This document shows positions 17,803-24,703 of a stretch of DNA of 44,317 nucleotides, piece after piece (positions within the stretch are counted from its first letter, which is position 1; each line of letters starts with the position of its first letter). The notes under the pieces are model-generated. The model saw nothing but the letters and a program-made list of their open reading frames with translations, was not told where the DNA came from and ran no database searches. The position numbers and the translations under genes were made by a program. This stretch comes from a bacterium (lineage in GTDB: Bacteria; Eisenbacteria; RBG-16-71-46; CAIMUX01), in assembly GCA_030431975.1 (NCBI GenBank), contig JAUIHP010000008.1:1-44317 (forward strand). The letters run 5' to 3'.

Positions 17803-19929
17803 GTGTCTACGGCGTATCAGAAGTTCGATGTTGGTAAGAAGGTCTATCACGAGGACTACGGCGAAGGGATGGTCGTCGAGGTTCGTCCTCGTCAGTTTTT
17901 CGACATTCTCGAGGTCGCTTTCGCCGACGGCGTGAAGCGGCTGAATTCCAATCATCCCAAGATTTCCGACCGGCCTCCGCACGCGGCGGCAGAACCCTCC
18001 AAGAAGAAGCGGCGCCGGTCTCGTCGGGAGAACGGATCGGCCCGCGCCCATCTGGTGGTCGACGGCGAGAAGCATTCGGGCAACGGAAATGGCGGCGACC
18101 CGGATGAGAACGCGCACGAGGTCAATGAGGAGTTGGCCGCGGATGGCTCGGAAGATGCTTCCGAAGATCTCCCGTTTGCGTTCAGCGACTCGACCGTGCT
18201 CATGCTCAAGCAACCGTCGATTCAGAGGATCCGGGACATCGATACGGTTCCGGAAGACGGGGGAGACGCCTTCCTCCGTCACCTACGAGCCGAGCGGATG
18301 GCTCTGACCCGGGGATTCGAGAAGCTTCTTTCGCTCTCGGCGGTTCGAGACCTGGAGCAGTACGACTTCCAGATCCAGGCCGTCCTTCGTGTCCTTCGAA
18401 ACTTCCGGGGTCGGGCCATCCTGGCTGACGAGGTTGGTCTCGGAAAGACCATCGAAGCCGGGCTCATCCTCAAAGAGTACGCGCTGAGAGGTCTCATCCG
18501 CCGGGCTCTCGTTCTGACTCCGGTCTCGCTCATGACCCAGTGGCGAGAAGAGCTGCGCCACAAGTTCGACCTTCCGTTCCAGGTGCACTCCCGCGGACAG
18601 CGCTGGGACGCCTATCCGTGGACGATCGCTTCCCTCGACACGGCCAAGACGGAAAAGAATCGGGAAGACATCGAGGCCGCGGGATTCGACATTCTGGTCG
18701 TCGACGAGGCCCACCGCCTGCGCAATCACCTGACCCAGGGTTGGAAGTTCGTCGATGCGCTGAGCCTCAAGTACCTTCTGCTCCTCACGGCCACGCCTGT
18801 TCAGAATGACCTGAGAGAGCTCTACAACCTGGTCACGCTGCTCAAACCCGGTTTGCTGGGCACGTACCGCGAATTTCGTCAGCACTTCATGGTGCGCGGC
18901 GACAAGCGCCTACCCAAGGATCCGACGAAGCTGGCGGCGACCCTCAGTGATGTCATGATCCGGACTTCGCGCAGCTCCACGTCTCTGACGTTTCCCAAGC
19001 GCGAGGTTCGGATTCGTGAATTCCAGATGTCGGACGAAGAGCGCAAGCTCTACGACCAGACATCGAAGTTCGTGCGCGAAGTCCTGGCCGATCCCGAACT
19101 CGAGGACCGTCCACGTTGGCATCTCCTGCTTCTTCTTCTGCAGAAGGAGATGGGGTCCTCCTCGGCTGCCGCCGTCCGGACGCTGGAGCGGGCCGGTCGC
19201 GTCTTCCGCAAGGGGCCGATCCACAAGAAGCTGACGAAACTCGTCGAACTCGGGCACGCCATCGAAACCCATACGAAGCGAGACGGACTCATCGAACTTC
19301 TCCGGGAGGAGAGCGACGAGAAGTTTCTCGTCTTCACGCAGTTCCGTCGCACTCTCGAGTTCCTGGAAGAAGGGCTACGCGAAGCCGGTTTCGAGCCCGA
19401 AGTCTTCCACGGCAATCTCTCGCTCGCGGACAAGGACAGAGCCATCGAGAGGTTCCGCGGTAAGAAGCGGATTCTTCTGTCAACCGAGGCGGGCGGGGAA
19501 GGGCGCAACCTTCAGTTCTGCCGAATGGTCGTGAACTACGACCTGCCCTGGAACCCGATGCGAATCGAACAGCGGATCGGACGTGTCCACCGGTTGGGAC
19601 AGACCCGGGACACGCTGATCTGGAACTTCACGGCCCGGGATACGGTCGAGGACTACGTCCTGGCCATCCTTCACCAGAAGATTCAGATGTTCGAGCTCGT
19701 CATCGGCGAGATGGACATGGTTCTGGGCCAGTGGAGCGATCGCGAAGGATTCGAACAGGAAGTCTTCCGCATCTGGTCCGAGCATCGAACCTCTCGCGAA
19801 CGTCGGAAGGCCTACGAGGAGTTGGCCGGCGATCTCCTTTTGGCCCGAACTCGCTACGAACGCATTCAGCAGTACGATGAGCGAGTTTTCTCCTCCATGG
19901 ACAAACCACACCTGGATCTCGCGAAATGA
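17803..19929 (+). CDS. RapA-like SNF2-family ATPase (Tudor-like N-terminus plus helicase core)
   Basis: A 708-residue SNF2/RapA-type ATPase. Residues 5-50 form a small barrel-like module (FDVGKKVYHEDYGEGMVVEV) resembling the Tudor/CarD-like N-terminus of RapA. An acidic and basic low-complexity linker follows (about 62-125). Helicase motifs: motif I DEVGLGKT (209-216), motif II DEAH (301-304), motif III LLTATPVQND, motif V/VI STEAGGEGRNLQF and EQRIGRVHRLGQ. The protein stops shortly after the helicase core; its 3' end overlaps the next gene by 4 nt (ATGA). RapA remodels stalled RNA polymerase; I infer a similar role here. A defence-type SNF2 protein is the alternative, but no defence partner genes are present. 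Confidence 0.9.
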   Translation: MSTAYQKFDVGKKVYHEDYGEGMVVEVRPRQFFDILEVAFADGVKRLNSNHPKISDRPPHAAAEPSKKKRRRSRRENGSARAHLVVDGEKHSGNGNGGDPDENAHEVNEELAADGSEDASEDLPFAFSDSTVLMLKQPSIQRIRDIDTVPEDGGDAFLRHLRAERMALTRGFEKLLSLSAVRDLEQYDFQIQAVLRVLRNFRGRAILADEVGLGKTIEAGLILKEYALRGLIRRALVLTPVSLMTQWREELRHKFDLPFQVHSRGQRWDAYPWTIASLDTAKTEKNREDIEAAGFDILVVDEAHRLRNHLTQGWKFVDALSLKYLLLLTATPVQNDLRELYNLVTLLKPGLLGTYREFRQHFMVRGDKRLPKDPTKLAATLSDVMIRTSRSSTSLTFPKREVRIREFQMSDEERKLYDQTSKFVREVLADPELEDRPRWHLLLLLLQKEMGSSSAAAVRTLERAGRVFRKGPIHKKLTKLVELGHAIETHTKRDGLIELLREESDEKFLVFTQFRRTLEFLEEGLREAGFEPEVFHGNLSLADKDRAIERFRGKKRILLSTEAGGEGRNLQFCRMVVNYDLPWNPMRIEQRIGRVHRLGQTRDTLIWNFTARDTVEDYVLAILHQKIQMFELVIGEMDMVLGQWSDREGFEQEVFRIWSEHRTSRERRKAYEELAGDLLLARTRYERIQQYDERVFSSMDKPHLDLAK

Positions 19930-20894
19930 AGACAGCCGAGATGAAATCGTTCCTCGAGGACGTCCTGGTCGCCGACGGCGCCGAGGTCGTCGAGTCACAG
20001 AACCATCTGCTTCGTGTCAAAGCAGACGAGGCTCTGACCGAGAAACTCGGAGTGGGTGAACTCTCCCTGGCCTTCAATTCGCGTGGCCTCGAGTCCGACC
20101 CGAACTCTGAACTGGCCACGGTCGGCAATCCGGTCTTCGATCGGATTCTCGAACTGGCGTCAGAACAGGGACGTGTCGGGGTGCGCTACGCACCGGTTCC
20201 CAAGAAGGCCGGCCAGCCGAACCTGGGAAAGACACTCGATCTCGCAGACAACGTAGACGTGGCCGATCCCAAGTCGACCTACCTTCCCACGGTCTATCAC
20301 CTCTTCAAGATTGAGTGGTCGGTCGAAGAAACGCCGGACTCGCTCGAGGTCGTGCCGGTGGACGGGGTGACGCTCGACGGGTCCCGTCCCGCACCTGACC
20401 TCGCGTCTCTTTGGGATGAAATGCTCCGGGAACCGGATACCGGGCGAGAGGTGCCGGGAATCCTTCCGGTCGCCGACGAGATCCTGGGCGCCGGACTTGC
20501 GGGGTTGGAGAAGCGTTTGCGCCGCCGGATCGGGCGCCTCAAGCGAAGCGCTGAACAGCACCTGGCCACGGAAGAGGAATCGATCGGGTCCTACTATCAG
20601 AACCTCATCGAGGAGACCCGGTCTTCCAAGCGCCGTTACGCCGGCGGCGCCGAGGCGAAGGAAGAGAAAATCCGGATCCTGCAGTTGGACTGGAAACGTC
20701 GGATGGAAGAAGCGCGCGAGTTCTGGCGTCCCAAGGTCGAGGTGGAGCTGACCGGCCTGGGCATCGTGCTTTATCCGACTCTCGAGTATTCAGTGCTGGA
20801 AAAGGGAAAGCCGGTTGGGTCGATTCATTACGATCTGACGAGCGGGCTTTTTCTCGTTCCCTCGGACGTAAGGGGTGTTACCCTCCTGGGCTGA
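19926..20894 (+). CDS. Partner protein of the SNF2 ATPase, resembling the RapA C-terminal region
   Basis: A 322-residue soluble protein coupled to the SNF2 gene through ATGA. Residues about 55-145 contain NPVFDRILELASEQGRVGVR and a beta-rich stretch; residues about 180-265 are a long charged coiled coil (LEKRLRRRIGRLKRSAEQHL, YYQNLIEETRSSKRR). E. coli RapA has, after its helicase core, a segment reading roughly FDHPLVRRLLDLLLSS, a beta domain and a charged helical region. The order here is the same, so the pair looks like RapA split into two genes. This rests on remembered similarity and topology, not on an alignment. A strong hairpin follows the stop. Confidence 0.8.
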   Translation: MKTAEMKSFLEDVLVADGAEVVESQNHLLRVKADEALTEKLGVGELSLAFNSRGLESDPNSELATVGNPVFDRILELASEQGRVGVRYAPVPKKAGQPNLGKTLDLADNVDVADPKSTYLPTVYHLFKIEWSVEETPDSLEVVPVDGVTLDGSRPAPDLASLWDEMLREPDTGREVPGILPVADEILGAGLAGLEKRLRRRIGRLKRSAEQHLATEEESIGSYYQNLIEETRSSKRRYAGGAEAKEEKIRILQLDWKRRMEEAREFWRPKVEVELTGLGIVLYPTLEYSVLEKGKPVGSIHYDLTSGLFLVPSDVRGVTLLG

Positions 20895-20899
20895 AATTG

Positions 20900-20929
20900 G
20901 ACCCCCGTTCGGCCATCCGAGCGGGGGTC
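20900..20929 (+). terminator. GC-rich hairpin after the SNF2 module
   Basis: GACCCCCGTTCGG and CCGAGCGGGGGTC pair over 13 bp (one G-U) around a CCAT loop, five bases after the upstream stop. No T-run follows, so it may be a rho-aided terminator or a 3'-end stabiliser. Confidence 0.6.
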
Positions 20930-21023
20930 ACGATCGTCTGATCGAAACACGGAGCGCGGCTCTCCGGATTGTGACTTTTCGCCACAACCGCGTGTCTCCA
21001 TTGCAAAAGGAGAACTTTGTCCC

Positions 21024-22565
21024 ATGATCAAACAGCGACAGTGGATCCTTGCCGGCGGACTGTTCCTGATCGCCGCTTTGGCGTCGTCCGCGACGGCCAA
21101 GGAAGAGGTGGATCGAATCCGCGAGAAGGCCGAGGAACTGGCGCAGAAGATCCAGTCCGAGCGCTTCTCGCGCCTCAGTGAGGGCAAAGAGTCGAACATC
21201 GACCGCGTTTACAAGGACTTCGACTATCTCCTCAAGGAGAGCAAGAACGAGATCGTCACAGAGTCCATGAACGCCGCCTCGGGCGACATGGCGGATCGCC
21301 ACCGCCGACTCAATGAGTTCCTGATGCACGGGCGCATCTTCGGCCCGGTCGCTCCCAGTTTCGACCAGGCCAACTCCTACGAAAGGGACGCCGTCATCGA
21401 CGCCGGCGTCGCCGAGGTTTCGCTCGAGACGTTCGAGGGCGTTCTGGCCTCGGAGGAAAGTCGCTCCAACCGGCGGATCACCTATCTGGCCTCCCGCGAC
21501 CTCCGCGAAAACTTCAATGTCTTCGAGGTCAATCTACTCATCGATCTCGACCGCCAGGCGACCGAGCTGGTCGGGTCCACCTACCAGGAGTTTCTGGCCA
21601 AGCACTGGGACATCGATCCCGCTGCGGTCAAAGCGGTCAGCGAAGAAGTCCTCACTGCCACGCAGGCGGAGTACACCTCTCTTCTGAGCGAAGTCGTCGC
21701 GGATGCGTTCGAGGATCTGTCGGTCGAAGACTTCCGCGAGTATGACGTTCCCTACCTGCTCGCCGGTCATCAGGTCTCGAAGACTTTCCGCGACGGAAAG
21801 GCCCTCGATACCGCGGACAAGTGGCTGAAGGACATGGGGCTCTCGCCGAAGAGCGCGAAGAAGCTCCGGATCAAGCTCGAGGACAAGGAAGGGATGGATG
21901 AGGACTTGGGCGTCTTTCCGGTCGCCAATTCCCGCGATACCCGAATCAGTCTTTATGAGTTCGGCGGCTTCTCGGACTACTGGCGCCTCTTCGAGTGCCT
22001 GGGTCGGGGAATGTTCTACTACAACATCAACAAGGACCTTCCCTTCGAGTACCAGCGGGTCGGATCTCCACTTCACGAACTGGTCTATGGTGAACTCTTC
22101 AAGGTCGTGATGGGCGACGAGGCTTGGCGCTCCAAGTATCTCAAGGTGGACGGTGATCCCGCCGCCGTCGCTCGGGCGGTTCGCTTCCGCCAGCTCTACG
22201 AACTGCGCAGGAACGCAGCACACTACATCTTTCAGCACATGCTTTACGAAGACTCCAAGACCCCGCCGTCGAAGTACGCCGAGTGGATGCAGGAATCCCT
22301 GGGATACCCGCACGGTGCGACCGAAGAAACCAACTACCTGATCAGCCAGGATCTGCACATGAGCGGTCTGCGTGTTTGGGCCACGGTGTTGGCGGCGCAG
22401 GTTGCCGACAAGTTGGCGGCGGACCACGGCGCAGAGTGGTGGTCCAAAGGGGAGGCCGGAACGTGGTTGAAGCAGCGTTGGGCGGACGGTTTCAAGGTCC
22501 GTTCGAGTGAGCTGGCTCCGTCACTTCAGGTCGGAGACACGAACGTCGCAGCGGTGGCTGAGTAG
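21024..22565 (+). CDS. Exported helical protein of unknown function
   Basis: A 513-residue protein with a clean signal peptide (MIKQRQWILAGGLFLIAALA, cleavage after SSATA near residue 25). The mature part is helical and charged. It includes SPLHELVYGELFKVVMG and RRNAAHYIFQHMLYED, whose helical pattern loosely resembles M3/M32-type peptidase folds, but there is no HExxH zinc motif, so peptidase activity is not supported. I do not recognise the family. A GGAG motif lies 12 nt upstream of the ATG. It stands alone between two hairpins and is likely monocistronic. Confidence 0.8.
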   Translation: MIKQRQWILAGGLFLIAALASSATAKEEVDRIREKAEELAQKIQSERFSRLSEGKESNIDRVYKDFDYLLKESKNEIVTESMNAASGDMADRHRRLNEFLMHGRIFGPVAPSFDQANSYERDAVIDAGVAEVSLETFEGVLASEESRSNRRITYLASRDLRENFNVFEVNLLIDLDRQATELVGSTYQEFLAKHWDIDPAAVKAVSEEVLTATQAEYTSLLSEVVADAFEDLSVEDFREYDVPYLLAGHQVSKTFRDGKALDTADKWLKDMGLSPKSAKKLRIKLEDKEGMDEDLGVFPVANSRDTRISLYEFGGFSDYWRLFECLGRGMFYYNINKDLPFEYQRVGSPLHELVYGELFKVVMGDEAWRSKYLKVDGDPAAVARAVRFRQLYELRRNAAHYIFQHMLYEDSKTPPSKYAEWMQESLGYPHGATEETNYLISQDLHMSGLRVWATVLAAQVADKLAADHGAEWWSKGEAGTWLKQRWADGFKVRSSELAPSLQVGDTNVAAVAE

Positions 22566-22630
22566 ATTGAGTCGGTAGTACGACCGGTTCGTTCGATCTT
22601 CACGGGTCAGGCCGCCGGAAACGGTGAGAT

Positions 22631-22663
22631 CGGAAGGGCGCTTCTTCGGGAGCGCCCTTTCCG
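22631..22663 (+). terminator. Rho-independent terminator
   Basis: CGGAAGGGCGCT pairs with AGCGCCCTTTCCG (one bulged base) around a TCTTCGGG loop, 66 bp after the preceding stop. A TTT lies within the 3' arm. It would end the transcript of the exported helical protein. Confidence 0.7.
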
Positions 22664-22696
22664 TTGGGTCGCGGTTTGGCCGGTTGGACCTTCGCC

Positions 22697-22752
22697 AGGC
22701 CAAGAGGCCAAGAGGTCAGGAGGTCAGGAGGTCACGAGGTCACGAGGTCACG
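22697..22752. repeat. 8-bp tandem repeat between convergent genes
   Basis: Seven 8-bp units are perfectly in phase: AGGCCAAG twice, AGGTCAGG twice, AGGTCACG three times. The array ends 5 bp before the stop of the convergent minus-strand gene. The ordered variants suggest stepwise slippage or duplication. Confidence 0.9.
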
Positions 22753-22757
22753 AGAGA

Positions 22758-23720
22758 TCATCGGATCCTTGGCAGCAGAAGGGTGACATCCTCGATCCGA
22801 ACGTCTTCCAAGTGACCGGTGAGGTCCCCGGCCAGTACGTGGAGATGGCTGGAGCGGTCATGGTGCGTCAGACGTCCCGCCGCGCCCTCGACGTAGAAAC
22901 CGATCAGTTCGACGTCAGCAGCGGGTCCATCGTAGTGCCAAGGCGCAGGCCCTTCCGGGTTGGCTATCGGGCAGGCGCCGGCAATGACGTGCAGACGTAG
23001 CCCGCGAGCCGCGCCTCGAACCCGAACCGGCTGGGGCTCCGTGAGTTCTCTACCGCGCTTCCGAAGCTGCGCCGCGATCCTGGCCTCCAGGGTCGAATAG
23101 TCCGGGCAGTCCCCAAGAGGAACTTCATCCCAATCCGAAACCTCGGCCGTGATGAGTAGAGCAGCAGAGTCTGCTGTCGACGCCCAACGCAGCCCTGGAT
23201 GACTCGGTTCCATGAGGTCTGCTGGACCCCCGTGGTCTGCGGGACCGGTGCGTCCGCTATTCGCGCGCGTTGCACGTCCAGGGCGTGTCAGGTCGATCGG
23301 AACCGTCGCTTCTTTCAACGCGGATCCGATGGCAACGTAGGCTTGGCCGTCGACGATCGTGATCTCGCCCTCCAGACCCGCCAGCGCCCCGACTCCGATA
23401 GTGGTCGGTTTCAAGATCGAGGTCAGGGCGACTCGACCTTGGCTTTGTCCCTGGCGAAGGACCTCCCGCATCGTCCCCCACATCGAAACATCGATCCCGG
23501 ACGCGCCCCGCTCCCGGGCGCCTGAGTCACCCGATCCCAGCATCGGCTGCAGGGAGGACGGTGGGTTTGGTTGTGGCTGCGGCTGCAGTTTCGGTGGGGA
23601 AGGGACGGCGCAGGAGATTGCGGTCCAAAGCAGCAGAGGAGCCCAGACTGTCATCCGCGGCCTGCCCAAGGCCCAGATCGGCAGGAAGTTACGGGCGCCC
23701 GGGGCCCAAGGTCTGAACAT
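22758..23720 (-). CDS. Alpha-acetolactate decarboxylase-like lipoprotein
   Basis: About 320 residues from ATG 23720, preceded by GGAGAGG. A signal with lipobox-like TAISC ends near residue 37, then a Pro/Gln-rich linker. The C-terminal ~220 residues resemble alpha-acetolactate decarboxylase (AlsD/BudA): GALAGLEGEITIVDGQAYVA, and near the end the zinc-type His motif HLHV followed by GHLEDV. In BudA the third His is two residues further from the HxH than here. BudA is normally cytosolic and makes acetoin; a lipoprotein version, with a large insert between the halves, is unusual. Catalysis is possible but unproven. Confidence 0.72.
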   Translation of the reverse strand: MFRPWAPGARNFLPIWALGRPRMTVWAPLLLWTAISCAVPSPPKLQPQPQPNPPSSLQPMLGSGDSGARERGASGIDVSMWGTMREVLRQGQSQGRVALTSILKPTTIGVGALAGLEGEITIVDGQAYVAIGSALKEATVPIDLTRPGRATRANSGRTGPADHGGPADLMEPSHPGLRWASTADSAALLITAEVSDWDEVPLGDCPDYSTLEARIAAQLRKRGRELTEPQPVRVRGAARGLRLHVIAGACPIANPEGPAPWHYDGPAADVELIGFYVEGAAGRLTHHDRSSHLHVLAGDLTGHLEDVRIEDVTLLLPRIR

Positions 23721-23882
23721 TTCGGAATCCTCTCCAGTCTCCCGCTGGGGTCCTGTGTCGAAGTCCGGCCCGAATGGCTCGACCGGCATGCTAGCGGCTT
23801 CGGAACGGATTGACGACCCTGCTAATGGGGCCCTAAACTCCCGGTTTGGAGTTTTTCCCGGTCTATTCAGGAGGATGAATTC

Positions 23883-24551
23883 GTGGCTGTCGCCAAGAGA
23901 ATGACGAAAGAAGAGCTGCGCGAAGACAAGGTCGTTACCGCGCTAAAGGAGCTCGGCGAGATCGCGCAAGAGAACGCGAAGACGCTGGTCGCTCTCGCCG
24001 TCATCCTGCTCGCCGCCATTGTTGGATGGATCTTCTTCCAGAACAGCCGGGCTCGGGCCGAGGAGAACGCGGCGCTCTCCCTCTACCAGGCCCAGAACCT
24101 CTATTTCAGCGGTCAGTACTCGCAGGCTCTGACCCAGCTCGAAGCCCTGACCTCGCAGTACGGATCGACCCAGGCCGGCAAGGTCGCTCCACTCTTTTTG
24201 GGCAACGCTCGTCTCGCCACCGGCAATCCGGCCGGGGCAGAGGACGCCTACCAGAATGTGGTGAAGTCTTCAGATCCGCTGCTCGAGGCGGCGGGTCATC
24301 GCGGTTTGGCCGGCGCCTACGCGGACCAGCAGAAGTTCGGCGAAGCGGCGGATGCTTACAAGAAAGCCGCTATGGTCGACGGCAATCCACTCGCGGATTC
24401 GGACTGGATGTCGGCCGCTTCCTGCCTGATGGAAGCGGGCCGGAAAGACGAAGCCATCCAGGCCTTCCAGACCGTGATCGACGACTTCAGTTCGTCGACC
24501 CGGGTGCAGGAAGCCAAGGTTCGGATCGCCGAAGCCAAGGCGCGCGGTTAG
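23883..24551 (+). CDS. Membrane-anchored tetratricopeptide repeat protein (YfgM-like)
   Basis: A 222-residue protein with a cytosolic N-tail (about 1-33), one membrane segment (TLVALAVILLAAIVGWIFF, about 34-52) and a periplasmic TPR domain of four to five repeats (NLYFSGQYSQALTQLEAL, GNARLATGNPAGAEDAYQNV, GAYADQQKFGEAADAYKKAA, SCLMEAGRKDEAIQAFQTVI). Topology and length match the YfgM family, which binds the SecYEG translocon and periplasmic chaperones; the match is by architecture. GTG start with GGAGG upstream. It stands alone. Confidence 0.85.
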   Translation: MAVAKRMTKEELREDKVVTALKELGEIAQENAKTLVALAVILLAAIVGWIFFQNSRARAEENAALSLYQAQNLYFSGQYSQALTQLEALTSQYGSTQAGKVAPLFLGNARLATGNPAGAEDAYQNVVKSSDPLLEAAGHRGLAGAYADQQKFGEAADAYKKAAMVDGNPLADSDWMSAASCLMEAGRKDEAIQAFQTVIDDFSSSTRVQEAKVRIAEAKARG

Positions 24552-24703
24552 CGACAGCGCACGATCGGACAATTCCGGGCGGGTGACTCCAACCGGGTTG
24601 AGCGAACGGCAGCACGATCATCCATCCAGAGGTGCAGCGGGTAGACGACGTCGCCTAACAGCTTCGTCAGCTTCGTCAGTCCCTTGACTCTTCCTCCCGA
24701 TGC

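Noticed and set aside
17803-20894. SNF2 pair as an anti-phage defence system
   Set aside because: No methylase, nuclease or other defence partner is adjacent, and the architecture fits RapA better.
24660-24679. Short direct repeat AGCTTCGTC x2
   Set aside because: Only two 9-bp copies; too short to separate from chance.
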